From positions 1-55,091 of the forward strand of contig JAEELB010000130.1 in NCBI GenBank assembly GCA_016288705.1: a DNA stretch of 55,091 bases, in the 5' to 3' direction. Each line of letters starts with the position of its first letter. Position 1 is the first letter of the stretch. A model generated the notes under the pieces. It ran no database searches. It was not told where the DNA came from and saw only the letters and a program-made list of their open reading frames with translations. The position numbers and the translations under genes were made by a program. Positions 15,451 to 24,749 of the stretch are shown here, in pieces. The DNA is from Lachnospiraceae bacterium (GTDB lineage: Bacteria; Bacillota; Clostridia; Lachnospirales; Lachnospiraceae).

Positions 15451-18282
15451 TCAATCTCCGTTAATCACACCTGCTTCCAGTTCTCCGGAAACATCCTTCA
15501 GTATCTCTCCGCTGTCGGCCAGCCCGTAATAGTACCTGTAGACTTCCCGGGCAGTCTGAGCGGCGTAATCGGAAGTATAGCCGTTGGCTATCCTGACGGC
15601 AACCGTTATCTCGGGATTCTCGTAAGGGGCGTAGGAGACGAAGAGCGCGTGGTTCGGCCTGCTGGAGGACTCCTGGGCAGTACCCGTCTTTCCGGCCACC
15701 CTGACTCCGAGATCGGAAAAGTATGCCTTGTTCTCCACCACCCCCCTCATACCGGCGTGTATGGCGTCCCAATACGAGGAATCCATGTCTATCTGATTAT
15801 ATACCTGAGGCTCCTGAGTATAAACCGTCTTTCCCGATGCTTCAGCGACCTTTGAAATAAGGGTCAGATCGTAGCAGGTGCCCCTGTTGGCAACCGTAGT
15901 CACATACTTTGAGAGCTGGGTTGTGGTAAAGTTGTGGGATCCCTGTCCTATAGCCGAACGGACGGAATCGATGTCCGATATCTCTGGGCTTGACTCGTCT
16001 ATCTCCACGCCGCTGGTCTCCCCCATCCCGTACATTCTTGCATATTTTGCGAGAGTTTCAAGACCCACGTCCGACTTGTAGTTCACGCCGTTCACCAGAC
16101 TGAGCCTGTATCCCACCTCATAAAAGAAACAGTTGCAGGAATTCCTTATGCCTCCCGTCACGTTCAGGGAGCCGTGGGCACCGGGATAGATCCAGCATCT
16201 GGCCGCCCTGTCCGTCTTTTCGAATATGCCGTGGCAGGTGATCCCGGCTCCCACGTCTATGGCGCCTTCCATAAGACCCGCGGTAGCCGACACCATCTTG
16301 AAGGTGGAACCGGGGGCCGTCTTCTGCATCGTGGCGTAATTCAGCTGTGGAGATGACAGATCCACTCTCAGAGCCGCGTAATAATCGGAATCCACGCCGT
16401 TTGCCATGCGGTTATTATCGTATGAGGGATAGGAGACCAGGGCCTTTACCCTGCCTGTAGCCACCTCCGTCACCACGATGGACCCGGAATGAGGATCCAG
16501 GGCCAGCTGTCCGGGGGTGATATCCAGGTCTTCGATCCTGTTTCTCATAAAATCATAAGCGGATTCCTGGCCGTTCTCAAACCGGGACAATTCCGTCCTC
16601 TCGACTCCCACCGCCCCCTGATCGATGAGCACCCGGCACACCTGCCAGCCTTCCACGTCGCCGTTTCTGATCATGTACCTGTATACAACGGTGGAAAAAT
16701 CATTATCCTCCCGGAGATCGCTGATAAGCCTTTCCGTAAGATTTTCATACACTGAATCGGAGTCCGTGTACTTCCCCTCTATCTCGAGCCTCGTCACGTC
16801 GACCCACCCCATGGAGATGGCGTAGGTCAGGAAATCGTACATGCTGATGGTCTCATCAGTGGTCCAGGAGATGTAGACCGGATCCTCCCTGTCAACGTTT
16901 TCGGATACAAGTATCCCCTCCGAATAGAGCAGCTGGACCGCTCTGGTCTCATAGGCCTGATACTCCTTGGGAAGCTGATTGTAGGGCGTGTGGTTGGTCT
17001 TCATCTCCTCTTCCAGTATATCCAGGGCTTCGGAAAGATTCTGCTCATATTTCACGTATATCTCTTTTTCCGTCTTGGAGGCGTCCGGAGCATTCAGGTG
17101 TTCCCGGTTGATGATATTGTTAGAAAAGCAGGCGATATACACGTCGTAGATTGGTATGATTATATCCGAACTGTTCTCCGCATTATACTCCCTTATATCC
17201 CTTATCTTCGCCAGGAGGATGGAGGACAGCTTCTGCTCCATGATATCGTAACAGACCTTTTGCAGATCCCCGTCCACCGAGAGATACACATCATTTCCGG
17301 CGGCGGGTTCGGTCCTGCCGGTGATCTCTATCACCTTTCCCATGTTGTTCACATACAGTGTTTCGGAGCCCTTCCTCCCCTGGAGATACTTCTCCATCGA
17401 GGCTTCCACGCCGGATTTTCCGACGGTGTCCGTCATGTCGTACTCGGGATTTTCAGAGGAATATGATTCCAGTTCCTCCTGGGAGATCTTTCCCGTATAC
17501 CCCAGTATCTGGGAAAAATACACGGGATCGTTGTATTTCCTGATGGTGCCCTCCGCCACCTCCACGCCGTCCAGCTCGTCCTGATTCTCCAGAATGACCG
17601 ACACCGTCTTTCTGGAAACGTTGCTGGCTATGGTGGTGGCGATATACTGCTGGTAACTGTTTGAATTCATGGCGAACCTGACCGCCAGTATCTTCAGGGT
17701 CTTTTCCTGATCGTACCCTCTTATCACGAACCTGTCGCAGAGGTAGGCGACCACATCGTTGGCAGTAGCCGTCTTTTGGCGGTATTCAAGATCGTCATAA
17801 TTTCTCTTCCCGTACACATCCGCCAGGAATCTGTTCTGGGCGGCGCCGGTGTTCAGGAATACGTAGTTCCCTCCGGAGAGGCCTATGCCGAAATCCCCGT
17901 CCACCCGGTCTCCGTACTTTTCGATGAGATCGATGGCGCGGCCTATCACGGCGTTCATTTTCTTGTCCTTGTCCCTGCCGGACTCATACACATCCTGCAT
18001 GGTCACGGAATAGGCCAGTTCGTTATAGGCCAGCAGGTTCCCGTTCACATCGTAAATATTGCCTCTGGCCCCCTGAATGGCTCTTTCCTTTTCGATCTTC
18101 AGCTGGAAATTTTCAAGATATTCGTAACCGTGCACTATCTGCAGGTCGAAAACCCTGTAGAGCAGATACCCTCCCGTAATGCTGATAAGCAGCATCACGA
18201 TAAAGGATCTGGAGGTCACGAAGCGAATGATCTTTTCAAAAACGCCCTCATTCAAACCCGTTGTTCCTCCTGAAGCCGTCAT
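15451..18282 (-). CDS. mrdA: Class B penicillin-binding protein 2 (elongation transpeptidase)
   Basis: Cross-links peptidoglycan with RodA in the elongation complex. The 943 residues include a membrane helix (about 26-50), the dimerisation/pedestal domain with RGNIYDVNG, and a transpeptidase domain with S659-T-F-K662, S715-C-N717 and K865-T-G. Between about residues 360 and 590, where typical PBP2 is short, there is an insertion of some 230 residues. The ATG at 18282 has a GGTGA-like site; a TTG at 18255 has a better-placed AGGAGG and would shorten the N-terminus by nine residues. It overlaps the mreD end either way. Confidence 0.95.
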   Translation of the reverse strand: MTASGGTTGLNEGVFEKIIRFVTSRSFIVMLLISITGGYLLYRVFDLQIVHGYEYLENFQLKIEKERAIQGARGNIYDVNGNLLAYNELAYSVTMQDVYESGRDKDKKMNAVIGRAIDLIEKYGDRVDGDFGIGLSGGNYVFLNTGAAQNRFLADVYGKRNYDDLEYRQKTATANDVVAYLCDRFVIRGYDQEKTLKILAVRFAMNSNSYQQYIATTIASNVSRKTVSVILENQDELDGVEVAEGTIRKYNDPVYFSQILGYTGKISQEELESYSSENPEYDMTDTVGKSGVEASMEKYLQGRKGSETLYVNNMGKVIEITGRTEPAAGNDVYLSVDGDLQKVCYDIMEQKLSSILLAKIRDIREYNAENSSDIIIPIYDVYIACFSNNIINREHLNAPDASKTEKEIYVKYEQNLSEALDILEEEMKTNHTPYNQLPKEYQAYETRAVQLLYSEGILVSENVDREDPVYISWTTDETISMYDFLTYAISMGWVDVTRLEIEGKYTDSDSVYENLTERLISDLREDNDFSTVVYRYMIRNGDVEGWQVCRVLIDQGAVGVERTELSRFENGQESAYDFMRNRIEDLDITPGQLALDPHSGSIVVTEVATGRVKALVSYPSYDNNRMANGVDSDYYAALRVDLSSPQLNYATMQKTAPGSTFKMVSATAGLMEGAIDVGAGITCHGIFEKTDRAARCWIYPGAHGSLNVTGGIRNSCNCFFYEVGYRLSLVNGVNYKSDVGLETLAKYARMYGMGETSGVEIDESSPEISDIDSVRSAIGQGSHNFTTTQLSKYVTTVANRGTCYDLTLISKVAEASGKTVYTQEPQVYNQIDMDSSYWDAIHAGMRGVVENKAYFSDLGVRVAGKTGTAQESSSRPNHALFVSYAPYENPEITVAVRIANGYTSDYAAQTAREVYRYYYGLADSGEILKDVSGELEAGVINGD

Positions 18283-18772
18283 CCATCACCCTGTGCAGGA
18301 ACAGGATCAGCGGATATACAGCCATGGTGATGATGACCGTATAGACCATTTCCGGCAGTATCACTCTCGTGTAATAGAATCCCGCGCTCAGCTTTCCCCT
18401 CAGCAGGAAGAGGAACACATAGCAGACGCTTCCGTAGAACAGGTCGCTGCCCACCACCGAAAGCAGGGGGAGCTTTATGTCCTCCGGGTAGAAGACATTG
18501 TTCAGTTTTCCGTTCATATACCCTATAAACAGGTAGATCATGGTGTAAAGCCCGATGAAATCCCCGAAAAAGACATCCTGGAGAAAGCCGCAGAAAGCCC
18601 CCGCCAGCATGCCGTACCAGATGCCGTCCATGAAGCCGAAGGAAGCCACCGCTATCACTATCAGATTGGGGACGACCTGACCGAAGCTGATGTGTGGGAA
18701 GACAGCGCTCTGCAGCACAAAGAGGAAGAGCGACAAAAGCATTATGACGATGATCTTTTTGAGCTGTTTCAT
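18248..18772 (-). CDS. mreD: Rod shape-determining membrane protein MreD
   Basis: Integral membrane component of the elongation complex, linking MreC with the synthetic enzymes. The 174 residues form five or six hydrophobic helices. FMDGIWYGMLAGAFCGFLQD contains the Gly-rich and LQD segment typical of Firmicute MreD. The start overlaps the mreC stop by four bases (ATGA), and the 3' end overlaps mrdA by up to 35 bases. Confidence 0.92.
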   Translation of the reverse strand: MKQLKKIIVIMLLSLFLFVLQSAVFPHISFGQVVPNLIVIAVASFGFMDGIWYGMLAGAFCGFLQDVFFGDFIGLYTMIYLFIGYMNGKLNNVFYPEDIKLPLLSVVGSDLFYGSVCYVFLFLLRGKLSAGFYYTRVILPEMVYTVIITMAVYPLILFLHRVMDDGFRRNNGFE

Positions 18773-19659
18773 TCCGTATCGGGATAATTATAACCGGCCG
18801 CGTCACTCTTCATGCGGAGGATCACCAGGACCTCGTTCATCTGGGTGAAATTGACGGCAGGAGTGATGGTGCCGGATTTTGTCAGGTTGTTGGAGTCAAG
18901 TTCGATGCTGTCGATATAGCCTATAAGTATGCCCGGGAGGAACTTCTCGCTTATGTTGCTGGTCACCACCTTATCCCCTACTTTGGCCGCGTCTTCACTG
19001 TCCATAAGCTGGGAAAAGGTAATGACTCCCTCCCTGTATTTTTCCAGGTCCCCGGAGACGATCATCTGGGCGGAATTCGACAGCACCATGGCTGAAACGT
19101 TGGAATCATCGGCTATGATGGCCTTGACTCTGGCCCAGGTGCTCCCCACCTGGGTGACTCTGCCGGCCAGACCGCTCCCGGCCATAACGTTCATATCCTT
19201 CTGTATCCCGTCCTCAGCCCCCTTGTCGATCACAAAGGAGTAAAACCAGTTGCCGGAATCTCTTGCGATCACCCTGGCCCCCGTAGTTTCATAATCCTCG
19301 TACTGGGCGTCGATGTCATAAAGCTTCTGAAGGGCTGAGAGCTCATATCTGTTCTGCTGGAGTTCGGTGTTCTCGATGGTGAGCCGGTCCACCTCGCTCT
19401 GAAGGATGGCGTTCTCGTCCTGAAGCTCGGTCAGATTCTTGAACCTCACCCCCAGCGCGCTGAAATAGCTCCCGGCGGAACTGATCCCTCTCTCAAAGGG
19501 CGTGATAACAAATCCCAGAGCCCTTGATACGGGCTCTGAGATCGTAGGTGTTGTATATGTGACCACTATCAGCGCGGTACAGCCGATGACTATCAAAAGC
19601 AGCACATATCTTGAAGGGATCTTTATCCCCTCTTCTTTTTTCTTTATGAGGGGACTCAT
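18769..19659 (-). CDS. mreC: Rod shape-determining protein MreC
   Basis: Extracytoplasmic scaffold that activates PBP2. The 296-residue protein has a basic N-terminus, one membrane helix (about 17-37), a coiled coil (about 70-110, rich in Leu, Glu and Gln), and the MreC beta-barrel core with GLAGRVTQVG. The ATG at 19659 has GAGGA about nine bases upstream and lies two bases after the mreB stop. Confidence 0.95.
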   Translation of the reverse strand: MSPLIKKKEEGIKIPSRYVLLLIVIGCTALIVVTYTTPTISEPVSRALGFVITPFERGISSAGSYFSALGVRFKNLTELQDENAILQSEVDRLTIENTELQQNRYELSALQKLYDIDAQYEDYETTGARVIARDSGNWFYSFVIDKGAEDGIQKDMNVMAGSGLAGRVTQVGSTWARVKAIIADDSNVSAMVLSNSAQMIVSGDLEKYREGVITFSQLMDSEDAAKVGDKVVTSNISEKFLPGILIGYIDSIELDSNNLTKSGTITPAVNFTQMNEVLVILRMKSDAAGYNYPDTE

Positions 19660-19661
19660 GC

Positions 19662-20720
19662 TTACTGATCCTCTGCGCTGTACGCCAGAGACTTGTACTG
19701 GTCTTCTTTTATTATCCTGGCAAGGCCCAGAGCCACCGATGACCCGGGGTTCTCCGACACGTTCACCCTGAGCCCGGTCACGCTTCCTATCAGTTCGGAC
19801 AGATGCGCCACCTGTGAGGCTCCGCCGGTGAGATAAATGCCGTGTCTGTATATATCCGAAGACAGTTCCGGGGGCGTCCTCTCAAGGATCAGCTTGATAT
19901 TGTCTATTATGGTCATGTAGTGCTCTTTCAGGCACTCATCCATAAGCTTCGTGGGGATGTGCCTCTCTACGGGCAGTCCCGTCACTATATCCCTGCCGTA
20001 GATGACCGCGTCCTTTTCATTCTTCTCAAGGTCGCTCAGGGAGATCTTTACGCTCTCCGCGGTCTTGGATCCGATTATAAGGGAGTATTCCTTCCTGATG
20101 GCGGACTTTACCGCCTCGTCGAATTTTCTCCCCCCGATCTTGATCAGTCTTGACAGGACTATCCCCCCAAGGGACAGGATGGAAATGTCCGTAGTGTCAA
20201 AGCCCACGTTCACCACTATGACTCCCTGGGCGTTCTTTACGTCTATGTCCATTCCCAGTCCGTCGGCAACAGCCATGTCCACGCTGAACACCCGCTTGGA
20301 CTTGAGCCCCGCATCGCGGATCAGGTCGTTGAACGCCTTTCTCTCCACCTCTGTCACGTCTCTCGGGACCGCGATGTAATAATCCGCCGGCTGCACGTGG
20401 TTCTTCATGATGTCTGTCATGTAGAGCCTTACCAGGGATTTCATATTCTCGATGTCCGCAATGACGCCGCAGGACAGAGGGTATGATATCTCGATATTTG
20501 CCGGAGTCTTTTCATACATCTCAAAGGCCGAATCGCCGTAGGCAAAGATCCTGTTCTTGTTCATGATGGCGATCATGTTCTTTTCGGAAAAAACCTGGTC
20601 CTCTGCGGCGTTGTATATCTTGATGTTGCAGGTCCCCAGATCTATGCCGAAAGAATTACCGACATTTCTGTTGTGCTTTGTTTTATCTGACAAATTCCAC
20701 CAGCCCTTCCGTTCAGCCAC
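19662..20720 (-). CDS. mreB: Divergent MreB-family actin-like protein
   Basis: Actin-like filament protein guiding side-wall synthesis. The 352 residues keep the phosphate-1 motif GIDLGTCNIKIY (25-36) and LTGGASQVAHL near the C-terminus. The nucleotide-site motifs differ from standard MreB: EEPM is SVDM at 146-149, so the Glu thought to polarise the attacking water is Val, and DIGGGTTE is NVGFDTTD at 171-178. The frame opens with a GTG at 20720 overlapping ackA by eight bases; a TTG at 20693 after GGAAGG is an alternative start. It is first of mreB-mreC-mreD. Similar divergent MreB proteins may be common in Lachnospiraceae. Confidence 0.9.
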   Translation of the reverse strand: MAERKGWWNLSDKTKHNRNVGNSFGIDLGTCNIKIYNAAEDQVFSEKNMIAIMNKNRIFAYGDSAFEMYEKTPANIEISYPLSCGVIADIENMKSLVRLYMTDIMKNHVQPADYYIAVPRDVTEVERKAFNDLIRDAGLKSKRVFSVDMAVADGLGMDIDVKNAQGVIVVNVGFDTTDISILSLGGIVLSRLIKIGGRKFDEAVKSAIRKEYSLIIGSKTAESVKISLSDLEKNEKDAVIYGRDIVTGLPVERHIPTKLMDECLKEHYMTIIDNIKLILERTPPELSSDIYRHGIYLTGGASQVAHLSELIGSVTGLRVNVSENPGSSVALGLARIIKEDQYKSLAYSAEDQ

Positions 20721-21915
20721 CGTTCACGAGCCTGACTGTCTCTCTGGCGATAGCCAGCTCCTCATTGGTGGGAACCACGAGAACCTTCACCTTGCTGTCA
20801 GGTGAGGAGATCTGTACTTCCTCGCCTCTCTTCCGGTTCTCATTTTCATCAATGGACAGACCGAGATACCCAAGATAGCCGCATATCATGCTTCTGATCA
20901 GGGGATCGTTCTCGCCCACGCCTGCCGTAAATACTATGGCGTCCACCCCGTTCATTGCGGCGGTATACGCCCCTATGTATTTCGCCACTCTGTAGGAATA
21001 GGTGTCAAAGGCTCTCCTGCCTTCCGCCTTTCCTTCGTCATAGGCCTTCCCTATATCCCTGAAATCGCTGGAAAGGCCGCCGGAAAGTCCGAGGACTCCG
21101 GATTCTTTGTTGAGGACCTTCATTACATCGCCGAGAGACAGTTTCTCACAGTTGGCAATGTATTCGATGATGGCGGGATCCAGATCTCCGGATCTGGTGC
21201 CCATGATAAGTCCCTCAAGGGGAGTGAGTCCCATGGACGTATCGACGCATTTGCCGTTCATCACCGCCGACACGCTGGCGCCGTTTCCGAGATGGCACAC
21301 GATGACCTTGAAGTCGTCGCAGGACCTGTTCAGTATCTCCGCTGCCCTCCGGGACACGAATGAGTGGCTGGTCCCGTGGAATCCGTAACGCCTGACCTTG
21401 TGATCGGTGTAGTATCTGTATGGAAGTCCGTAGAGAAACGCCTTTTCGGGCATTGTCTGATGGAAGGCAGTGTCAAACACCGCTGTCTGGGGTACTCCCG
21501 GCATGAGCTTCGTGCAGGCATCGATGCCGATGAGATTGGCCGGATTGTGAAGAGGCGCAAGATCATTACACTCTTCCACCGCTTTCAGCACTTCGTCGTC
21601 GATGATCACCGATGTGCTGAACTTCTCGCCTCCGTGAACCACCCTGTGTCCCACGGCTCCGATCTCGGAAAGCCCGGAAATGACCCCGTTTTCACTGTCC
21701 GTAAGAGCGTCCAAAACGAGGGATACAGCCTTGCTGTGATCGGGCATGGGAGTCTCGGTCACTATCTTGTCCTTGCCGGCCGGGGTATACACGAGCCTGG
21801 ACCCGTCAATGCCTATCCTCTCGCAAAGTCCCTTTGCCTTCACCTGCTCCGTGTCCGAATCGATAAGCTGGAACTTCAGGGAAGAACTTCCGCAATTTAT
21901 AACAAGTATATTCAA
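20713..21915 (-). CDS. ackA: Acetate kinase
   Basis: Makes ATP and acetate from acetyl phosphate. The 400 residues show the N-terminal signature LVINCGSSSLKFQL, the VVHGGE loop with the substrate-binding Arg in GHRVVHGG, HLGNGASV, and the C-terminal TAGVGEN. The start is a TTG at 21915, seven bases after a perfect AGGAGG. It follows pta by about 110 bases and overlaps mreB, so overflow metabolism and shape genes share transcription unless a promoter lies inside. Confidence 0.98.
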   Translation of the reverse strand: MNILVINCGSSSLKFQLIDSDTEQVKAKGLCERIGIDGSRLVYTPAGKDKIVTETPMPDHSKAVSLVLDALTDSENGVISGLSEIGAVGHRVVHGGEKFSTSVIIDDEVLKAVEECNDLAPLHNPANLIGIDACTKLMPGVPQTAVFDTAFHQTMPEKAFLYGLPYRYYTDHKVRRYGFHGTSHSFVSRRAAEILNRSCDDFKVIVCHLGNGASVSAVMNGKCVDTSMGLTPLEGLIMGTRSGDLDPAIIEYIANCEKLSLGDVMKVLNKESGVLGLSGGLSSDFRDIGKAYDEGKAEGRRAFDTYSYRVAKYIGAYTAAMNGVDAIVFTAGVGENDPLIRSMICGYLGYLGLSIDENENRKRGEEVQISSPDSKVKVLVVPTNEELAIARETVRLVNGG

Positions 21916-21940
21916 GATAAAACCTCCTGTCCTGTCATCA

Positions 21941-22000
21941 CGGAGCGGCGGCGGGGCTGGGGCCGGAAATACGGCGTTCCCGACGCATCATGCCGCTCCG
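21941..22000 (-). repeat. Long-range inverted repeat between pta and ackA
   Basis: Nine-base arms CGGAGCGGC (21941-21949) and GCCGCTCCG (21992-22000) pair across a 42-base GC-rich loop. The structure sits just upstream of the ackA ribosome binding site. There is no U-tract. It may stabilise or process the pta-ackA mRNA. Confidence 0.4.
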
Positions 22001-22023
22001 ATTTATGAATGTTCCTCAGTTCC

Positions 22024-23028
22024 TCATGAGATCTGGCACTGAACCGCCGTAAGCGCCACAACGCCCACTATGTCCTCCCAGGAACAGCCGCGTGAAAGGT
22101 CGTTGACAGGCTTTGCTATCCCCTGGAGCATGGGACCGTAAGCCTGAGCCTTGCCCAGCCTCTGAACCAGCTTGTATCCGATATTGCCGGCATCCAGATT
22201 GGGGAAGATGAGGACGTTTGCGTGTCCCGCAACCGAAGAGCCGGGAGCCTTGATCTTTGCGACTTCGGGGACCACAGCAGCATCCAGCTGAAGTTCACCG
22301 TCCACATCAAGGTTGGGATATCTCTCATGGGCGATCCTTACGGCTTCCACAACCTTGTCCACCAGAGCGTGCTTTGCGGAGCCCTTAGTGGAATGTGACA
22401 GCATGGCGACCTCGGGATGATCTCCTATGAGGCCCTGGAAACTCTTTGCGGAACTCTGGGCTATATCCGCCAGCTGATCGGAAGTGGGATCCTGGTTAAG
22501 TCCCGAATCCGCAAAGATAAACACGCCGTTGTCCCCCAGCGTGGGATCCGGCACGACCACCAGGAAGAAACCGGACACCAGCTTCACTCCGGGAGCCGTC
22601 CTGAGTATCTGAAGGGCGGGACGGAGAGTATCGCTGGTGGCGTGGCAGGCGCCCGCCACCATGCCGTCGGCGTCATTTGCCTTGACCATGGTCACGCCGA
22701 AAGTAAGCTTGTCGTTCAGGAGCGTCTCTTTTGCTTTCTCCTCGGTCATACCCTTTTCCTTACGGGCTTCGTACAGGACGTTCACGTATTTGTCCAGAAG
22801 ATCCGTCTTTTTGGGATTCACTATCTTCGCTCCGGAAAGGTCGATCTCCAGCCATTTCTCACCGCTTGCAATGTCCTGTTCATCGCCCACCAGGATTATA
22901 TTGGCTATCCCTTCCTTCAGGATAGCGTCCGCAGCGTAGAGAGTGCGCTTGTCATCCGGCTCGGGGAGCACTATAGTCTTCTTTTCCTTTTTTGCCTTTG
23001 CCTTGATCTGATCAATAAAAGATTCCAT
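22024..23028 (-). CDS. pta: Phosphate acetyltransferase
   Basis: Converts acetyl-CoA and phosphate to acetyl phosphate, feeding ackA. The 334 residues make it the short single-domain form, lacking the N-terminal regulatory domains of the enterobacterial enzyme. Seen are IVLPEPDDKRTLYAA, MVAGACHATSDTLRPALQ and LIFPNLDAGNIGYKL. The ATG at 23028 has AGGAGG upstream. A 6-bp hairpin (23060-23065 with 23070-23075) lies in the 59-base gap after sufU. Confidence 0.97.
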   Translation of the reverse strand: MESFIDQIKAKAKKEKKTIVLPEPDDKRTLYAADAILKEGIANIILVGDEQDIASGEKWLEIDLSGAKIVNPKKTDLLDKYVNVLYEARKEKGMTEEKAKETLLNDKLTFGVTMVKANDADGMVAGACHATSDTLRPALQILRTAPGVKLVSGFFLVVVPDPTLGDNGVFIFADSGLNQDPTSDQLADIAQSSAKSFQGLIGDHPEVAMLSHSTKGSAKHALVDKVVEAVRIAHERYPNLDVDGELQLDAAVVPEVAKIKAPGSSVAGHANVLIFPNLDAGNIGYKLVQRLGKAQAYGPMLQGIAKPVNDLSRGCSWEDIVGVVALTAVQCQIS

Positions 23029-23078
23029 AACCCCATACCTCCTGCTTTATTATTCTCTCACAGGCGAAAGCCTGTTGA

Positions 23079-23519
23079 TTATGTATTGCCGTCCTTCCCC
23101 TTCAGAGCCTCCTCAAGGGTGTGCCAGCCAAGGACCGCGCATTTGACCCTGGAAGGCATATGGGATATGCCCTGAAAGGCCTGGGCGTCCTCCAGACTCT
23201 CAAGGGAATCCTCGTCGGTCACCTCTCCCTTGATCATGCCCATAAAGGTGCCGGAGAGGGCCTTCGCCTCCTCCACCGTCTTTCCCAGTATCAGGTCTAT
23301 CATGATATTGGCGCTTGCCTGGGAGATCGCGCAGCCGTCCCCTATGAAGGCCGCGTCCTTTATCACGTCCCCGTCAAGCTCCAGCTGAAGCGTGATCTCG
23401 TCCCCGCAGGAGGGATTCACCCCCTCCTTCACTACGGAAGGAGCCTGCATCTGGTATCGGTGCTCCCTGGAGCGGCTGTTCTCCGTTATGACCTGAGTAT
23501 AGAGCTCGTCGAGTTCCAT
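23079..23519 (-). CDS. sufU: SufU iron-sulfur cluster assembly protein
   Basis: Zinc-dependent sulfur acceptor that stimulates SufS in Gram-positive SUF systems. The 146 residues carry the ligand set Cys38, Asp40, Cys63 and Cys127. There is an insertion between the second and third cysteines relative to IscU, as expected for SufU. The ATG at 23519 has AAGGAG upstream; a TTG one codon earlier is possible. It is the last of sufCBDSU. Confidence 0.96.
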   Translation of the reverse strand: MELDELYTQVITENSRSREHRYQMQAPSVVKEGVNPSCGDEITLQLELDGDVIKDAAFIGDGCAISQASANIMIDLILGKTVEEAKALSGTFMGMIKGEVTDEDSLESLEDAQAFQGISHMPSRVKCAVLGWHTLEEALKGKDGNT

Positions 23520-23531
23520 CAAAATCTCTCC

Positions 23532-24749
23532 TTAAAGACCCAGTCTGCCTCTCACCTTTTTCAGGGAATCGCACAGCAGATCCACATCTTCCCTTGAATT
23601 ATACACCGAAAAGCTGATACGGCAACAGGAATTGAGTCCCATGCTCTTTAACAGAGGCTGGGCGCAGTGATGGCCCGCCCTGACGCAGACCCTGTCGGCG
23701 GAGAGCACCGTTGCGGTATCGTGAGGATGAACATCCTTCACGTTAAAGGGTATCGCCCCGAACCGTTCCCGGTCCGCCGGACCGTACACCTCAACATGAT
23801 CAAGCTCCGAAAGCCGGGAAAGCGCGTAATCGTACACATCTCTTTCCCTTTGGGCGATGACGTCCATGCCGATCCTCTCCATGAAGGATATCGCTGCCAG
23901 AAGCCCTGCTGCCGCTCCCGGATCCTGGGTCCCGGCCTCAAACTTCTGCGGCAGCGGCGCCCAGGTGGCGTCCTGCTCCCTCACGTATTCTATCATGTCG
24001 CCGCCGGAGAGAAAGGGAGGCATGGATTCCAGAAGCTCATCCCTGCCCCAGAGCGCTCCTATCCCGAAAGGGGCAAACATCTTATGCCCGGAAAACGCGA
24101 TGAAATCGGCGCCCAGTTCATTTACATCCACCTTCATATGGGGCACGCTCTGGGCGCAGTCCATGACCGTGACAGCTCCTGTCTCCTTCGCCCTGGAAAT
24201 GATCTTCCCAACGGGGGGCATCACTCCGAGCACGTTGGACACGTGGGTAAAAGCCACAAGCTTTGTATCGGCGTTTATCTTCTCCTCTATCTCGCTGTCG
24301 GTTATCTCAAAGGAGTCGTTCAGATACAGATAAACGAGTTCAGCGCCCTTCATCCTGCAGAGTCTCTGCCAGGGCAGGAGGTTACTGTGGTGTTCCATTA
24401 TGGTGATCACCACCCTGTCCCCGGCGCCCACATTTTCGGCGCCCCAGGTATAGGCGAGCAGGTTCATGGCTTCCGAGGTATTCCTCGTGAAGATCACATC
24501 CCGGCTCTCCGCTCCGATAAAGGACGCCGTGCGGTTCCTGGCTTCTTCGTACACTTCCGTGGCTTTTTCCGCTTCCAGATATGTCCCCCTGTGGGGGTTG
24601 GCGTTATCATTGGCGTAGAAAGAACCGACTGCTTCGATGACCTCCGAGGGTCTCTGGCTCGTAGCAGCGCTGTCAAGATATACCATCCTCCTCCCGTCCC
24701 TCTCGTTCATGAGTTCCGGGAAAAGCGATCTTATTTCCGCATCAGTCAA
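23532..24749 (-). CDS. sufS: SufS cysteine desulfurase
   Basis: PLP enzyme that mobilises sulfur from cysteine for Fe-S cluster assembly. The 405 residues contain the PLP lysine in FSGHKMFAPFG and the catalytic Cys in RAGHHCAQP, which mark a group II desulfurase. The open frame extends to 24767, but that TTG overlaps the ribosome binding site. A TTG at 24749, seven bases after GAGGAGG, is the better start. The start overlaps the sufD end by eight bases. Confidence 0.95.
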   Translation of the reverse strand: MTDAEIRSLFPELMNERDGRRMVYLDSAATSQRPSEVIEAVGSFYANDNANPHRGTYLEAEKATEVYEEARNRTASFIGAESRDVIFTRNTSEAMNLLAYTWGAENVGAGDRVVITIMEHHSNLLPWQRLCRMKGAELVYLYLNDSFEITDSEIEEKINADTKLVAFTHVSNVLGVMPPVGKIISRAKETGAVTVMDCAQSVPHMKVDVNELGADFIAFSGHKMFAPFGIGALWGRDELLESMPPFLSGGDMIEYVREQDATWAPLPQKFEAGTQDPGAAAGLLAAISFMERIGMDVIAQRERDVYDYALSRLSELDHVEVYGPADRERFGAIPFNVKDVHPHDTATVLSADRVCVRAGHHCAQPLLKSMGLNSCCRISFSVYNSREDVDLLCDSLKKVRGRLGL

